The notes under the pieces: generated by a model
Seen by the model: only the letters and a program-made list of their open reading frames with translations
The model's database searches: none
What the model was told of the DNA's origin: nothing
Assembly: GCA_010909165.1 (NCBI GenBank)
Contig: MU008166.1
Location: 744,001 to 808,000 of the forward strand
DNA: 64,000 nucleotides
Source of the DNA: Anthoceros angustus
Lineage: Eukaryota > Streptophyta > Anthocerotopsida > Anthocerotales > Anthocerotaceae
Direction of reading: 5' to 3'
Position numbers and translations under genes: made by a program
In this document: one piece after another, positions 1 to 10,466 of the stretch
Layout: every line of letters starts with the position of its first letter
How positions within the stretch are numbered: the stretch's first letter is position 1

Positions 1-200
1 AAACGCCTTGAGACGTCTCCCTGACCGGTTTGCTTTCCTTTCACGCCCAAGTGACACAGTTTCGCCGAAACCAACCGTCGGCACGGGCGAAACCTCTTTC
101 TTTCTCTCGAATAATGTGTGGACATTGTAGTCTACATTCAGCATCTCATTTGAGACTCGAGAGGTGTTTAGGGTTCAAGGTTGGCACGGGAGCGGTTCCT

Positions 201-3200
201 TCATCTCACCAAGCTCACCAAAATTACCAAAACGCACAGGATTAGTGGGTGGATCATTCCCCGCTCAGCCCCTGTTAACCAGATTGCAATCATGCTCTTA
301 GCAGCTTGGAAAGACGGTGAACGATGAGAGGGCAGATTGGCACCAAGGCAGCAATAGAGCATGATGGCTTGAGCCAGTGTCAAGGCTCCTACTTTCTTGG
401 CAAGGCCAACAAGAGTGCGATCACGCTGGGACAGGGCCTTCACCTGGCAGTGCAGTGTAATGCCACATGCAGATGTTGTGATGTCAGATGTCTGCCAGGA
501 GCGGCAGGCTGGAGGCGCTGTGCATGCCCCAGTGGCTCACCTGATTTGCAAGAAACTGGAGCTGCGGCTGGGGCTGCGCTTGCTCGTCGGAACTCTTGCG
601 TGATTCCAGCTGCAGCAGATGAGCCCGGATCTGGTACCACGCTGCTCTGTGCTGGTCCAGCTGTTTCTTGATCTTCTCGCACTGCTGGTCCACCGCCTGC
701 AGGACTGAGGGACTCTGTTGTTGTTGCGGGTCCCTTGCGTCGGTTGCTTGGTTCGAATTGGCGTTCTCTGCCGAAAGGATTGCGACGCGCTCAGGCTGGC
801 GGTCATCCTCCGACTCGCGCATGCGCTGCCTGGCTCGTAATTCCTGTGCTTCCTCTTCTTTGCGGGAGAGGAGAGTCTCCAGCTCCTGCCGGTGCAGCTG
901 GTCGGCAACATGCTGGCTCATGAGCTTCGCCAGTTCTTGTTCCTTCAACCCTAGCGCTTCTTGCTGAAGCAGCTTCTCGTCCTCTTGCTCCTTCAACCTG
1001 GCCTGGAGATACGAGATCCTTTGCTGCAGGTCCTGGAACCCCGGCGACTCTAGTGATGGCCTGGGGCTGCGCAGGGCCAGCCTCTCCTCGTCTTTCTCCT
1101 TCACCATTTCCTGCAGGTCAGCGATCCTTTGTTGGAGATCCTGGTCGGTCGGGTCTTTCACGCCGCTTGCACCAAGAACTTCGTGCATTTTGAAAATACT
1201 TCCTCGCTCGATTGCGCCTCCATACAAGTAGATCACCTGTAGAGATCATTGTTTCAAGAGCAGGCTGTGGCCCTGGCCCAGCCAGCAAGTGCTAGTGCAG
1301 CCGCATTTGCGATTGCTACCAGCGTGGGATCTGCGATATACCTGTCTAATCAGTAGGTCAAGCTTGGCCTCTGCCGTTATCCTTCGATCCTCCTCATCCT
1401 GGAGTCTCCTCAGCAGAAGCTGCTCAGGGCCCTCCCCTGGGACTTGTACGAAGCCCGCACTCTCCGGTCTCTCCTCCGCATCATCCTCTACTTGCTCACG
1501 CCAAGAGGACCACTCGTCGATTTCCTTAGCCAGCTGCTCTTGGAGCTGAGCTCGCAGCGCCTCCTGCTGACGAGGGTCGACTTGCTCAAGCTCCTTGTTA
1601 CTGCCTCCCACCTCCTCCTGATCCCTTCTCCATTCGTCCACCTCCGTCAGCAGCTGTTGTTCAAGAGCCTTCCGTAGTGCCTTCTGTTGCTCCAAATCCT
1701 TCTGTAGCAACTGTATCTTCCGATCCTTCTCCAGGAGCATCTCCTCACGAGCTAGGGTTTCCTGAGCCCGCTCCTCATAGTAACCCAGATGCTCCTCCAG
1801 AGCTTGTCTCTCACCTTCGTACTTGAACACTGTAACTTTGTACTCTTCCAGCAGTGACTCGTAGGCCTCGATATCCCTTTGCTGCGTGCTCAGCCTTTCC
1901 TCCCCCTCCTCGTATGTTTTCTTTTGCTCAGCTAACTTCCTTTGGTCCTCTTCATGTTCAATCTTCAACTCTTGCAACTTGTCCAACATCTGGTTTTGGT
2001 CTTTCACCTCCTCTTCCAACCTCCTCCGCTCTAGCCCAAGAATCTCAACTTGCTCCTCTTGCTCTTGCAATTTTTTCTCGTGGGAGTCTCGGATGCTTTG
2101 GAGCTCTCGCAGTTTGACTTCATCAGCCTGACACACAGCTTTCAGCTGCTCTACGTAAGTTTCTAGCTCCTTTTGTTTCGCGGCCACACTCTGCTGATCT
2201 TCAGTAGTCGTTGCTAGCTGGCTCATCAACACCTGTAGCTCTTTCTGTTGCTCTTCAAGTTTCCTTTCATGGGCGTCACGGATATAACCCAGCTCTTCGA
2301 ACCGTCTTGCATCCGCCGCACTCCTTTCTTTCAAGACGCTGAGCTCCTCCGAAAGGGATCCCGCAACCCTCTGCTGCACTGCCAAGGAATATCTGCTTTT
2401 CTCGTCAGCGGCTACCAAGGCGGTCGTCATTGACTCGAGCTGTTTCTCCTGCTCTCGCAGCTTCGCTTCATCTGCATCAAGCAAGCCTTTGATGTCCTCC
2501 AGCTTCCTTTTGTCTTCCTCCTGGGCGGTCTTCAGTTCCTCGTGTGCTGCTTGTTGCATTTGAAGCCTTCTCTCGCTTGCGTCACGTTCGCTCTTCAACT
2601 CTTCCAGCTTTCTTTCGTTCTCAGCAAGTTTATGCTTCAGTTGTTCTGCGTAATTCTCAGCAGCTTGTTGTTGGGCTGCAAGGCTCTCTCGCCCCTGTGC
2701 TTCTGCAGCAGCTAACTTCTGGGTCAAGGAATCCAGCGCTTGTTGCTGCTTCAAAATTCGCTGTGCACTTTCATCAGCTAATGCCTTCAATTCTAACATT
2801 TTCCGACGATCTTCATCGTGCAAACTAGTGAGCTGTTGGTAAAGAGAAGTTTGCTCTTCCATTTTCCTTTGGTTGGCATCAAGTTCACGTCTGAACTGCT
2901 CGGTTCTTCTCTCCTCAGCTTCACGTGCCCTCCGCAGCTCATCCTGGTACGCGGAAATAGCCTTCTGCTCCTCGTCAAGCCTCCTGGCACTGTCCTCCTC
3001 AGCAATTTGTATTTTCTTTCTGAACAGGTCAATCTCGTTCTCTTGAGTTCTCATCTTCCTCTCATTTGTCTCACACAACACTCCATGCTCTTCTACTCTT
3101 TGTTGGCACGCAACTTGCAAGCTTTTCAAAGTTTTGATCTCTGCTGCTTGCTCCTGCAGCTTTTTCTCATGTTCATCCCGTTCATCCCTGAGCTGGTTTA

Positions 3201-4824
3201 ACAGCCCGACATCCACATCACGCTGGCTCGTCAGTTCCCGTTCATAAGCCCTCACCGCCTCGGTATGAGCTTGGCGGCTCAGCCCAGCTTCTTCCTCTGC
3301 TGCTGATAGTTTTCGTTTCAATATGTCCATATCTCCCAAGAGTTCCTCAATTTTGGCTTCGCTTGCATCTCGATTCCTCTTTAAGGCATCGTACTCTACC
3401 AGGCTTCTGTCCCGTAAGTCCGTCAAGTCCTGGACTTTCTGCTGCAACTCTTGCACTTTCTGTTCACGCGAAAGGTTGGCAAGTTCTTCAGACAATTTAT
3501 CTTCGAACCTTTTGGCATTTTCTTCTCTGATAATCCGCTGCTGTTCCTTGTATGCGTCAAGCAGCTGTTCTTGAGCCTCAAGAGTTTTCGCGACCTTGTT
3601 TTCAGCGACTTTTAGCTTGATGGATGTAGACTCCAGCTCTCCTTCCTTTCTACTGAGGTCTTTGCAGAGGCGGTGAAATGCTCTTTTCAGGTTCTCGAGT
3701 AGCCCTGAGCTTGACGCATACAATCCTCTTATTTCGTCAACAGTCTGTTGGTTCTCTACCAACCTCTTTTCATAGGCATCGTGCTCTCTCTTCGCCTCCT
3801 CTAGGTTTCTCTCGTCTTGCTCTCGCACGTTTTGCAGTTCTTGTCTACAGGCTTCAAAAGCTTGGCGTTGAGCTGCCAGATTTTTCTCGCTTTCTTGTTC
3901 CAGGGATGCTAGCTTGCGCTTGAGGGAATCAATCAACGCTTGCTGCTCTTGCACCTTCCTGTCCCTGGCATCAGTTTCTCCGAAGTTTAGAATGGCATGA
4001 AGTCCAACCTGGTCTCCGTTCCGCTCGCCGCTCCTGCGGTTTTGCAGGTCAGCAAGCTGTTTCTGCATCTCTCGCAACCTCTTCTCCTTTGCATCTCGTT
4101 CGGATTTCAGCTCTAGCAATTCTTGTACGTTTGCATCACGTTGCCTTTTCAACTCCCTGAGTTCGGTATTCTGCTGTTCTAAGATTTGACCGTATGCTTC
4201 AAACTCGCTGTCGAGTTCCCTCAGCTTTCTCTCATCCTGTGGGGTTTTGGCCCCTGCTTGCTCATCACCACTTCTCCTTGCATCCCCTAGCAATGGGTGC
4301 ACTGAATCTCCATCAGCTCCCCCCTTCATGCTTAGTCCCTGGTTTTGCATCCTTCCTTCTTGCATGAAATCGCGTCCTTCGCCAAGCGGGCCAGGCGGTT
4401 TCAACTCCGCAGGTTCTTTACACCAGCCACTCGTCAGCTCTCTATCACCGGGCCTTCGGACATCACCTGGTTGCTGTGCGATCTGCACTCGCACAAGGAG
4501 AAGGCCACACGCTCCACGACTTGAGAGCTCTCAACCCGAATTGGCTGACAACGCACAATTGCTCGCAATTGAATTGGGGAAGGGCTCTACCTGCTCCGGC
4601 AGTTCAGCATCGGGAATCTGCAAGCGTCGGGGGATCAAGCCAATCTGCTCGTCTTCTCCAAGCTCAGTGATGAGGTTCGTTTTCCTGACCCAGTCACGAA
4701 AATCCGTGAGTGCCCGTGCCGGGTCGCTTCTCTGCAGCGCGGCATTGTCCGGATTGCTCTCGATCCAGAGGCCGATAAACCGTTCACGCGCTTCAGTCCT
4801 CAGTCTTATCTCATCGTCCACCAT
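201..4824 (-). CDS. Large coiled-coil protein, four exons
   Basis: The spliced model is exon 1 4824-4591, exon 2 4482-1342, exon 3 1236-541 and exon 4 443-201, about 1437 residues. All three introns (108, 105 and 97 bp) are phase 0 with GT-AG ends; the donors read CAG/GTAGAG, CAG/GTATAT and CAG/GTGAGC. The start is the ATG at 4824 (MVDDEIRLRTEARER); the 1082-residue frame of exon 2 has no usable ATG at its head. Residues 1-78 form a non-coiled N-terminal region. Exons 2 and 3 are almost wholly heptad-rich, with Glu, Lys, Gln, Leu and Arg and recurring 'KLEELKSERDA'-type segments, as in myosin-tail, golgin or tethering proteins. Exon 4 ends in a hydrophobic run (PLILCVLVILVSLV) two residues or so from the C-terminus, which could be a tail anchor. 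I do not recognise the orthologue. A structural, tethering or cytoskeletal role is inferred only from the coiled coil. Confidence 0.8.
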
Positions 4825-5590
4825 ACCTCAGGGTTCAATCGATGCTTGCGATGGCAGGATTCCAAGTGATGTGCGGACAGATCTAACTGCTGTTCCTGTT
4901 CAGGTGGCATTCTTGACGTCAGTTATTACACTCCTCCAGCAGTTTGGCGGCGTCCGCAGGGCGACCCTGCATCCACGCTGCCGAGGCCGGCGACAAGGAA
5001 GAGGCAGGAGAATCTCAACGGTTGCGCCTCTGCCTGGTGCTGTTGCGCGCCCTTCTCTTTGTTTTTGCCCATTTACTGGTTTGGCCAACAAATTCTTCAG
5101 GAGAACCTATGCAGTTGCTCCTTCCCTAGTGGAATTTGCTTGCTCGCGTGCCGGACTATGCACGTCCACTCTAATTCACACATTCCTCTGCAGGAGGCAA
5201 GGCTTCAAAGCTCTGCTGGACAGCTGACATTTCCTGCGTAGGAAACTGGTGATGTTTTTATGTCCCGTCTCTATGAATTCGAAAGGCTATGTTTTCCCTC
5301 TGTTCGGTTTCCTAGGAAGTAGGACTTACGGTGAAAGGGCACATTGGAATGACTGGATGGAAGAACACAGAAACTTGAGCTGATAATGCCCTTTTAGCTG
5401 AGTTCTTAGTTCATCTCTTGCTTGTAGACATTTCTGGTGCCAGCTGGGTTTTCACTGCTTGCTCTTGGGGTCTTAACGGCATGCTGATGTACCATTAGAT
5501 TTATGCCGGAGAATTCAGAGTTAGCGACGATAAGCTGAGTGTTGCGTCATGCCGATCAGTCTTTTCTCGGCTTCCTATGCAGTTGAAGCT
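4825..5590. promoter_or_regulatory. Intergenic upstream region, probably divergent promoters
   Basis: This stretch separates the start of the minus-strand coiled-coil gene from possible plus-strand exons near 5.6 kb. The sequence antisense to exon 1 (4247-5227, plus) is open for a long way but starts without an ATG in a sensible context and is most simply a shadow of the coiled-coil gene. A palindromic TGACGTCA site lies 90 bp upstream of the ATG. No TATA box could be assigned. Confidence 0.4.
4914..4921. promoter_or_regulatory. TGACGTCA palindrome (bZIP-type site)
   Basis: A perfect 8-bp palindrome of the kind bound by bZIP factors (C-box/CRE-like core) lies 90 bp upstream of the coiled-coil start codon. 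Its position suits a proximal promoter element, but it is a single short site, so function is unproven. Confidence 0.35.
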
Positions 5591-6521
5591 ATGGCAGATG
5601 CCAAAGCTTTTCAGATGATCAATACCAGGGGGGATCTTGATGCTGAAGGATTCGAAGTCTTATGTCAACCAAGTGGGATTGGCCAACTGTGGATTATCGT
5701 ATGCCGTAGTGGCGATTATTGGTGCTCAGAGTACCGGTCTGCTTCCTTTCATCCTCAGCGGTGAAAGGGGGGAGGTGTGTTTATTGAGGCAAATTTCTTC
5801 CTGGTAGGTGTTAGGGTTTCTGGAACTCAGCTGACAGCCTTTCATCTCACAGGATGACACTCTTTTCGATCGTGATTGTAGAGGCACTGATCCGACCCTG
5901 AGCCCATATTTGAAAAACTTTGACGGTGTTGACAAGATTAAATGTAACTTGTTAGCATCTGCTTGGATCTTTTGATACTGCAAGAATGAACTCAAATTCT
6001 CATTTCCAGGATTCTGTGATTTGGCAACCGATACTGCTATTTTTCAAGGTAGATGGGATACTTCCGAGCCACGTGAGATCACCGAGACTTCTTTCATAAT
6101 TGCAGGAGGATGAAGTGAAGAAATCCTTTGCTACTGCCAAGGTGATATTTGCTGGTCATTTGGATGGTAATATGATAGTTTGAGATTCTACCTTTTGTCC
6201 TGAATCATCTTTCTCTTCAGCTTCAACAGCTATTCGTATTCCATTCTCGTAGGAGCGCTTGCAAGAGTCACTGGTTGAGCCTACAGCATCTCTCTTAGAA
6301 TCTGCCTCCTCAACGCCTGGCCTTCTATGCGAAAGCTTCTTTCGCATGAGACTGAAGCAGGGAGATCAAAACTTTCGTCAGGTTTGGGTGAATTTGGATT
6401 GGATCGGAACAGGACTGCTAAGATGTTGGACAACTTCGGAAGATCCGTAATAGAAGAGAAAATGCAATTGGAAGCTGGGAGAGCTTTCTTAAGAATGAAA
6501 GGTGTAGCATACACAGTGTAG
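5591..6521 (+). other. Possible exons of an unrecognised spliced gene
   Basis: Several short plus-strand segments look coding and are bounded by plausible splice signals. They are: a frame from the ATG at 5591 (MADAKAFQMINTRGDLDAEG); a segment after a pyrimidine-rich acceptor ending CACAG at 5852 (DDTLFDRDCRG); 36 nt at 6106-6141 between TTGCAG and AAG/GTGATA (EDEVKKSFATAK); and a segment from 6253. A 3' frame ends at 6521 (EEKMQLEAGRAFLRMKGVA, then stop). I could not join them in one continuous frame: the join at 6009 gives a stop in one phase. This may be a pseudogene or my exon choice may be wrong. No domain was recognised. Confidence 0.3.
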
Positions 6522-7015
6522 TTAATGCATGTTAAGTGATGTATTGGTTGATGCATGTTCGCTAATGCCGAGATGGACATCAAAAGCAACACTGTGAAAG
6601 CTCGGATTGCGGTAATATGACTTCTGAGCTTCTTGCTCACTTTGCTCTTCCTAGGCGAAGCATAGTTCTTTTTTTTGCGAAATTTCGCTAGGCGAGGCAT
6701 AGTGTATCTACAAGGCTGCTCTGCACCGGGTTCCACAAGATCCGTTTCCATGTTTCTGTTGTGACTGGGCAATGGGCATTGAAGAACGTGTCAGACTGCA
6801 TAGAGGGGGCGGCAGAGGAAAATGTATAGGGACGTAAGGGCTTCCTTGACAAGGTTCTAAGGCTAGGAACCGTCTCATCCTATGCAGGGTGCAGGTCTGG
6901 CCAAATGAGCTATATGGATGTCGGGAATGCTGAGCACCATTTCCACCTCATGGCAGCAGGCGACAGCCCCCTCCCACCCGGAGGCCGACATAGCATAAAA
7001 ATGGCTTCCTGAGAG
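6522..7015. other. Intergenic, no gene seen
   Basis: I see no convincing coding region. A minus-strand frame over 6281-6772 is open but has no recognisable motif and overlaps the possible plus-strand exons. Confidence 0.4.
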
Positions 7016-7048
7016 TTGTCCTGTTTTCGGTGCGAGCGCTGGTGCGCA

Positions 7049-7148
7049 CCATCTCTGGATTCTCATCCGCTCGGTCGGAAACCGGAACCCCGCAGGATCT
7101 TTTTTGTCTTGGCCATCTCTGTATTCTCATCCGCTCGGTCGGAAACCC
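7049..7148 (+). repeat. Two copies of a 36-bp direct repeat
   Basis: The segment CCATCTCTGG/TATTCTCATC followed by CGCTCGGTCGGAAACC occurs at 7049-7084 and again at 7113-7148, 64 bp apart. It sits just upstream of the dirigent fragment and probably marks a small tandem duplication there. Confidence 0.7.
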
Positions 7149-7153
7149 GCAGG

Positions 7154-7414
7154 GACAACAAGGACAGCAGCACTGGACCGGGGCTGGAGTTGGTGGCCTC
7201 CGCCATCTTCAACGACGCCAGCGGCGTCGGCAACACCGTCAGCTACCGGGGCTACTCGCAGCTGTCGCTCCCAGTGCGGGAGCTCTCCATTTCCGGAGGG
7301 ACTGGCAAGTTCCGGCTGGCAAGAGGCTGGGCCGACACCTCCAGCGCCTCCGCAGTGAGATTCGCCACCAGCTTGCTCTTCGTCTCGCACGTCTTCTACC
7401 ACGACCCGCAGTGA
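7154..7414 (+). pseudogene. Dirigent-domain fragment
   Basis: The frame reads the C-terminal half of a dirigent domain: a segment with NTVSYRGYSQLSLPVRELSI, then the diagnostic GGTGKFRLARGWADT, then a hydrophobic C-terminal strand ending YHDPQ and a stop. Dirigent proteins are secreted beta-barrel proteins of land plants that steer stereoselective coupling of phenoxy radicals in lignan and related synthesis. Family members are usually near 180 residues with a signal peptide. Only about 87 residues are recognisable here, no signal peptide is seen, and the upstream sequence is a small tandem duplication. It is either a truncated pseudogene or the last exon of a gene whose first part I could not find. 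Confidence 0.65.
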
Positions 7415-7687
7415 ACGCCGTAATTCACCGTCTGCCGACCGTGGATACATATCGCCCTATGGTACAGCATATTTGTTTGGATGCAGAGTGAGGAGTTAAA
7501 GATTTGGACACTCAAGACCTATAGGCTTCCCCCCCGGGCATTTGTCCAACCAATGCCATGACCATTCGTGACAATCGAACAGCACCAGTTTGTTCCAATG
7601 GTCCGCTGCATTCAAACGAAAGTAGATACACCCTTCAGCGCCCAGGATAGTAAAGCTTTTGGGCCGGAGGGGAAAGAAACACGTTCA
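7415..7687. other. Intergenic, no gene seen
   Basis: The stretch lies between the dirigent stop and the 3' end of the F-box/kelch-like relic on the opposite strand. I see no feature in it. Confidence 0.4.
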
Positions 7688-7971
7688 TCATCTTCTACTT
7701 GTTTCTGAAACTCCATTCCCATCAACTCTACATACTCGTCTGGCATTTGTGACAAGGAAAGCCATCACTGCATGGATGCCGCTGTTGTGAGACCTGAATT
7801 TATGTTGCAGTTCAGCTTGCGAGACATCGAAATCATCGGTGTCCTCTTCTTCGTCCGTGTCGGATTCTGCTTTTCATGTGAGATAACCCAGTACTGCGTT
7901 CATATACCCGCATATGACAACCACCAGAACCCTACCGCCACATCCAACCAGCGTCACGTTCGAAGTCTCAC
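7688..7971 (-). pseudogene. F-box/kelch-like gene, 3' part, cut off by the Copia insertion
   Basis: Reading away from the Copia left end on the minus strand, the sequence encodes ETSNVTLVGCGGRVLVVVIC, which resembles a strand of F-box-associated or kelch proteins. After a stop or short intron, another frame reads an acidic segment (KAESDTDEEEDTDDFDVSQ) and ends with a stop at 7688-7690. The matching upstream part lies 17 kb away at 25083-25832, immediately beyond the other Copia end, in the same orientation. The five bases next to each LTR are the same, CTCAC. The two parts were therefore contiguous before the insertion. The reading frame is broken at several places, so the gene is dead or was already decayed. 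Confidence 0.55.
7967..7971 (+). other. Target-site duplication CTCAC, left copy
   Basis: CTCAC directly abuts the left LTR and is repeated exactly at 25078-25082 beyond the right LTR. A 5-bp duplication is typical of LTR-element integration and shows that the two ends belong to one insertion. Confidence 0.85.
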
Positions 7972-8137
7972 TATTGGAATGTGAGCAAAAGATGCTAGAT
8001 GTGATCAAGAGAGAGGGAACTGATGTAAAAGGAAAGATAAAGATATATGAGGTACATGTCACTTATATAGGAAACCATGCAGGGGTGTGACTCTTCATGT
8101 CAGGGCTTCCCCACATATTAGGATGTATATTCTAATA
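7972..8137 (-). repeat. Copia 3' LTR
   Basis: This is the left-hand long terminal repeat of the minus-strand Copia element. It begins TATTGGAATGTGAGC on the plus strand and ends TGTATATTCTAATA, with short inverted ends (TATTRGAAT). It matches 24918-25077 apart from a few indels, including a short insertion (CTAG) near the start and differences around the middle. Confidence 0.85.
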
Positions 8138-8150
8138 TTCCCCCTCAGAC
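8138..8150 (-). other. Copia polypurine tract
   Basis: On the minus strand the sequence GTCTGAGGGGGAA directly precedes the 3' LTR. It is the expected primer for plus-strand DNA synthesis and fixes the orientation of the element. Confidence 0.8.
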
Positions 8151-8159
8151 TAAGTATGG

Positions 8160-9126
8160 CGGGCAATGCCTATCTCATTTGGTGTTGCACCAACGCCAAG
8201 TAGTGAGGTGTATATCGTGTGCTTGTTGCGAGGGAGGCTCTTCACGATGTCCGCCTCCCATCCGCCTGCGGGTAGTACTCGAGATCTCCCCGCAGCACCG
8301 CTCGGACGTAGGGATACTGGAGATCAATGTGCTTCGATCTTGAGCTGAACTTGGGATTACCAGCGAGAGCAAGAGCCGACTGGTTGTCTATCTTGATGGT
8401 GATCGGCTTCTGCTGGGTCATCCCTAGTTCGTCGAGCAGCCGTACACGATCCACAACGCGCTTGGTAGCCAGATTGGCTGCCATGTACTTGGATTTCGTC
8501 GAGGATAGTGCTATGGCTGTCTGTCTCTTGGATCCCCAGTCGATCGCTGCGTTGCATAGCATCAAGGCGAACCCTGATGTTGATTTCTTGCTGTCCACGT
8601 CTCCTCCCCAATCGGCATCAATGTAAGCCGATAGCCTAGGGGCAGAGCCGGAGTCGGGGTTGCCAGAATACAAGAGGCCATAGGTACTGGTACCCTTGAG
8701 ATACCGCAGAGTATGCTTGAGGGCGGACCAGTGAGTGGGACCTGGGTTAGCCATTTGTTGCGCAAGCATGCGAACAGAATGACCAAGGTCAGGCCGCAAA
8801 GTGGTACAAATCCAGTTGATCCGGCCAACAGCTTCTTGATAGGGAACAGTTTCCATGTATTGCCGCTCCTCATCGGTCTTGGGTGCCTGATCAGCAGATA
8901 AGGGGGCACCAACAGCAAGCGGAGTAGAAGCAAGCTTGCAGTCAAGCATGATAAACCTAGCTAGAGTATTCTTGATATACTGAGTCTGGCTAAGATGTAA
9001 CCGACGATGTGCTCGATTACGAGTAACTTTTATCCCAATGCAATAATGAATATCACCTAAATCAGACATTTTAAACTTAGACTTAAGTAGAGAGATGGTT
9101 TTAGCTAGAAGACCAGCTTCGTTTAC
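8160..9126 (-). pseudogene. Copia polyprotein, reverse-transcriptase end and RNase H
   Basis: The frame starts inside the reverse transcriptase at LLAKTISLLKSKFKMSDLGD, passes through the Copia linker (YQEAVGRINWICTTLRPDLG), and enters RNase H at SAYIDADWGGDVDSKKSTSG. The usual catalytic SSTEAEY motif reads SSTKSKY, so a glutamate is replaced by lysine and this copy should not have active RNase H. A frameshift near 8290 separates the last residues from the RSKHIDLQY segment. The frame is cut at 9126 by the 13.4-kb insertion; the upstream half is at 22515-23488. Confidence 0.85.
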
Positions 9127-9139
9127 GAAGGGTTTCTCC
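9127..9139 (+). repeat. Left terminal inverted repeat of the 13.4-kb insert
   Basis: GAAGGGTTTCTCC is the first sequence that is not Copia on the left side. It pairs with the right end at 22500-22514 with two missing Gs. It is followed by GAAACCCCC, so the end can fold on itself. Confidence 0.55.
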
Positions 9140-10130
9140 GAAACCCCCTTTTTGCACACGGACGCCTGACCCCTTCGCACACGAGGAAATCCGCCTTTGG
9201 AATCGTTTTTGGTATTTCTCCCATGACATGTCACCGCAAACATTTCAATTGCGATACACGATATGTGACATTCTCGTGATCGAATTACGAGGAAAACCAT
9301 CCGAGACATTCACGATCAGCTTTTCCTTGGAGCCATGCTATTTGTGCACAAACTTGTGCCAGACTCATTTAAACAGCCCAACATTGACATCGGTCTATGT
9401 TTCTAGCTAGTTTGGCGAATGTTGTCTTTCCGTCCTCGGGGACGATGTCATCGTTCTTGCACCGCGGATCGTAAATAGCAAGAGGAAGATATGGCGTTTC
9501 TCCACCTTGGGACTCGCCAAACCCAAAGCGTCTCGGATGTTGGTTGTCCCAAGTAGGGTCGTCTTCGCCTTTCCCTTCGTGTTCTTAGGGTTATCCGGAC
9601 CTTTTTGCCATCTTTCTCCTTCTTCTTGGGCCCCCGTGATTGACTCAAGTCTTGAAGGTCGATGGGTGCGCATGTTCCTTGAACCAAGTGTAGCGTATGC
9701 CCTGGCTTAACTGATCTCCGCCGCCATCTCTTTGGCAAAACCGGATGTCCACGTTTGTGTGGTTTGGTGGTCAACTCTTCCTCGTCAGGAAACACTTCAT
9801 GGCACATGTCATTCGATGAATATTGTGCTCCTCTGTTCTTGGTCAAAGAATACGCCTCCCTTCCGAATGCCGCAAGTATTCCACTCCGCTTCGAGCATCC
9901 ATCTATAACCCATTCCCTCTTTACGTGAATAGGTCGTATAGCGGGACCATCAACCCTATTGGCTTTTGGTAAGGAGAAACAACATGGCCATCGTTGGACA
10001 CATTCAAAAGTTTCTTCACGGCTGCGCTATGTCGAATAAGCGGGCATTGCTCCAATCTTGCCGCACTATTGGACAATGCACTTCCTCATATCTTCAATAA
10101 ATGCAGAACACCATACTTCCATCCATGTAC

Positions 10131-10466
10131 TCAGCTCTCGTAAAGTCCCTCGTCCGAGACCAAATTGTCTTTCTCCTGCACCATTGTATAAACCCCCTTT
10201 TCACACCATTTTCGCGGTGCATTTGGACATCCGCCTCCGGTCCATGCATGAATATCACGGAAAGTCTTGCATTCGGTGATTGTCATGAATCCATCCATTA
10301 TCTTCTCCATATCCTCACATGTCATCTCCTTATCCCATGTCTCCGATAAATTGCCCCTTGGTAAATCGGCGACCAACGACTTGTATTCTCTTTTCCCCAA
10401 GTAGGCAGCCATTTCACGAATATCACCGGTTATTACAGTAGCGGACCTTTGCTTGCTTTTGAACAT
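10131..10466 (-). CDS. Conserved frame in tandem unit 1, unknown protein
   Basis: The frame starts at an ATG with an in-frame stop 12 bases upstream (MFKSKQRSATVITGDIREMA) and runs to EGLYES. About the first 70 residues, through MDGFMTITECKTF, are the same in the second unit at 14001-14339, while the rest differs by small indels and frame changes. This looks like a real protein segment of the element, possibly one exon. No domain was recognised. Confidence 0.35.
   Translation of the reverse strand: MFKSKQRSATVITGDIREMAAYLGKREYKSLVADLPRGNLSETWDKEMTCEDMEKIMDGFMTITECKTFRDIHAWTGGGCPNAPRKWCEKGVYTMVQEKDNLVSDEGLYES

Noticed and set aside
4247-5227. Plus-strand 326-codon frame antisense to the coiled-coil gene
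   Set aside because: Its first half mirrors exons 1 and 2 of the minus gene, and it has no recognisable motif.
6281-6772. Minus-strand 163-codon frame
   Set aside because: There is no motif or splice context, and plus-strand segments in the same place look more like coding sequence.
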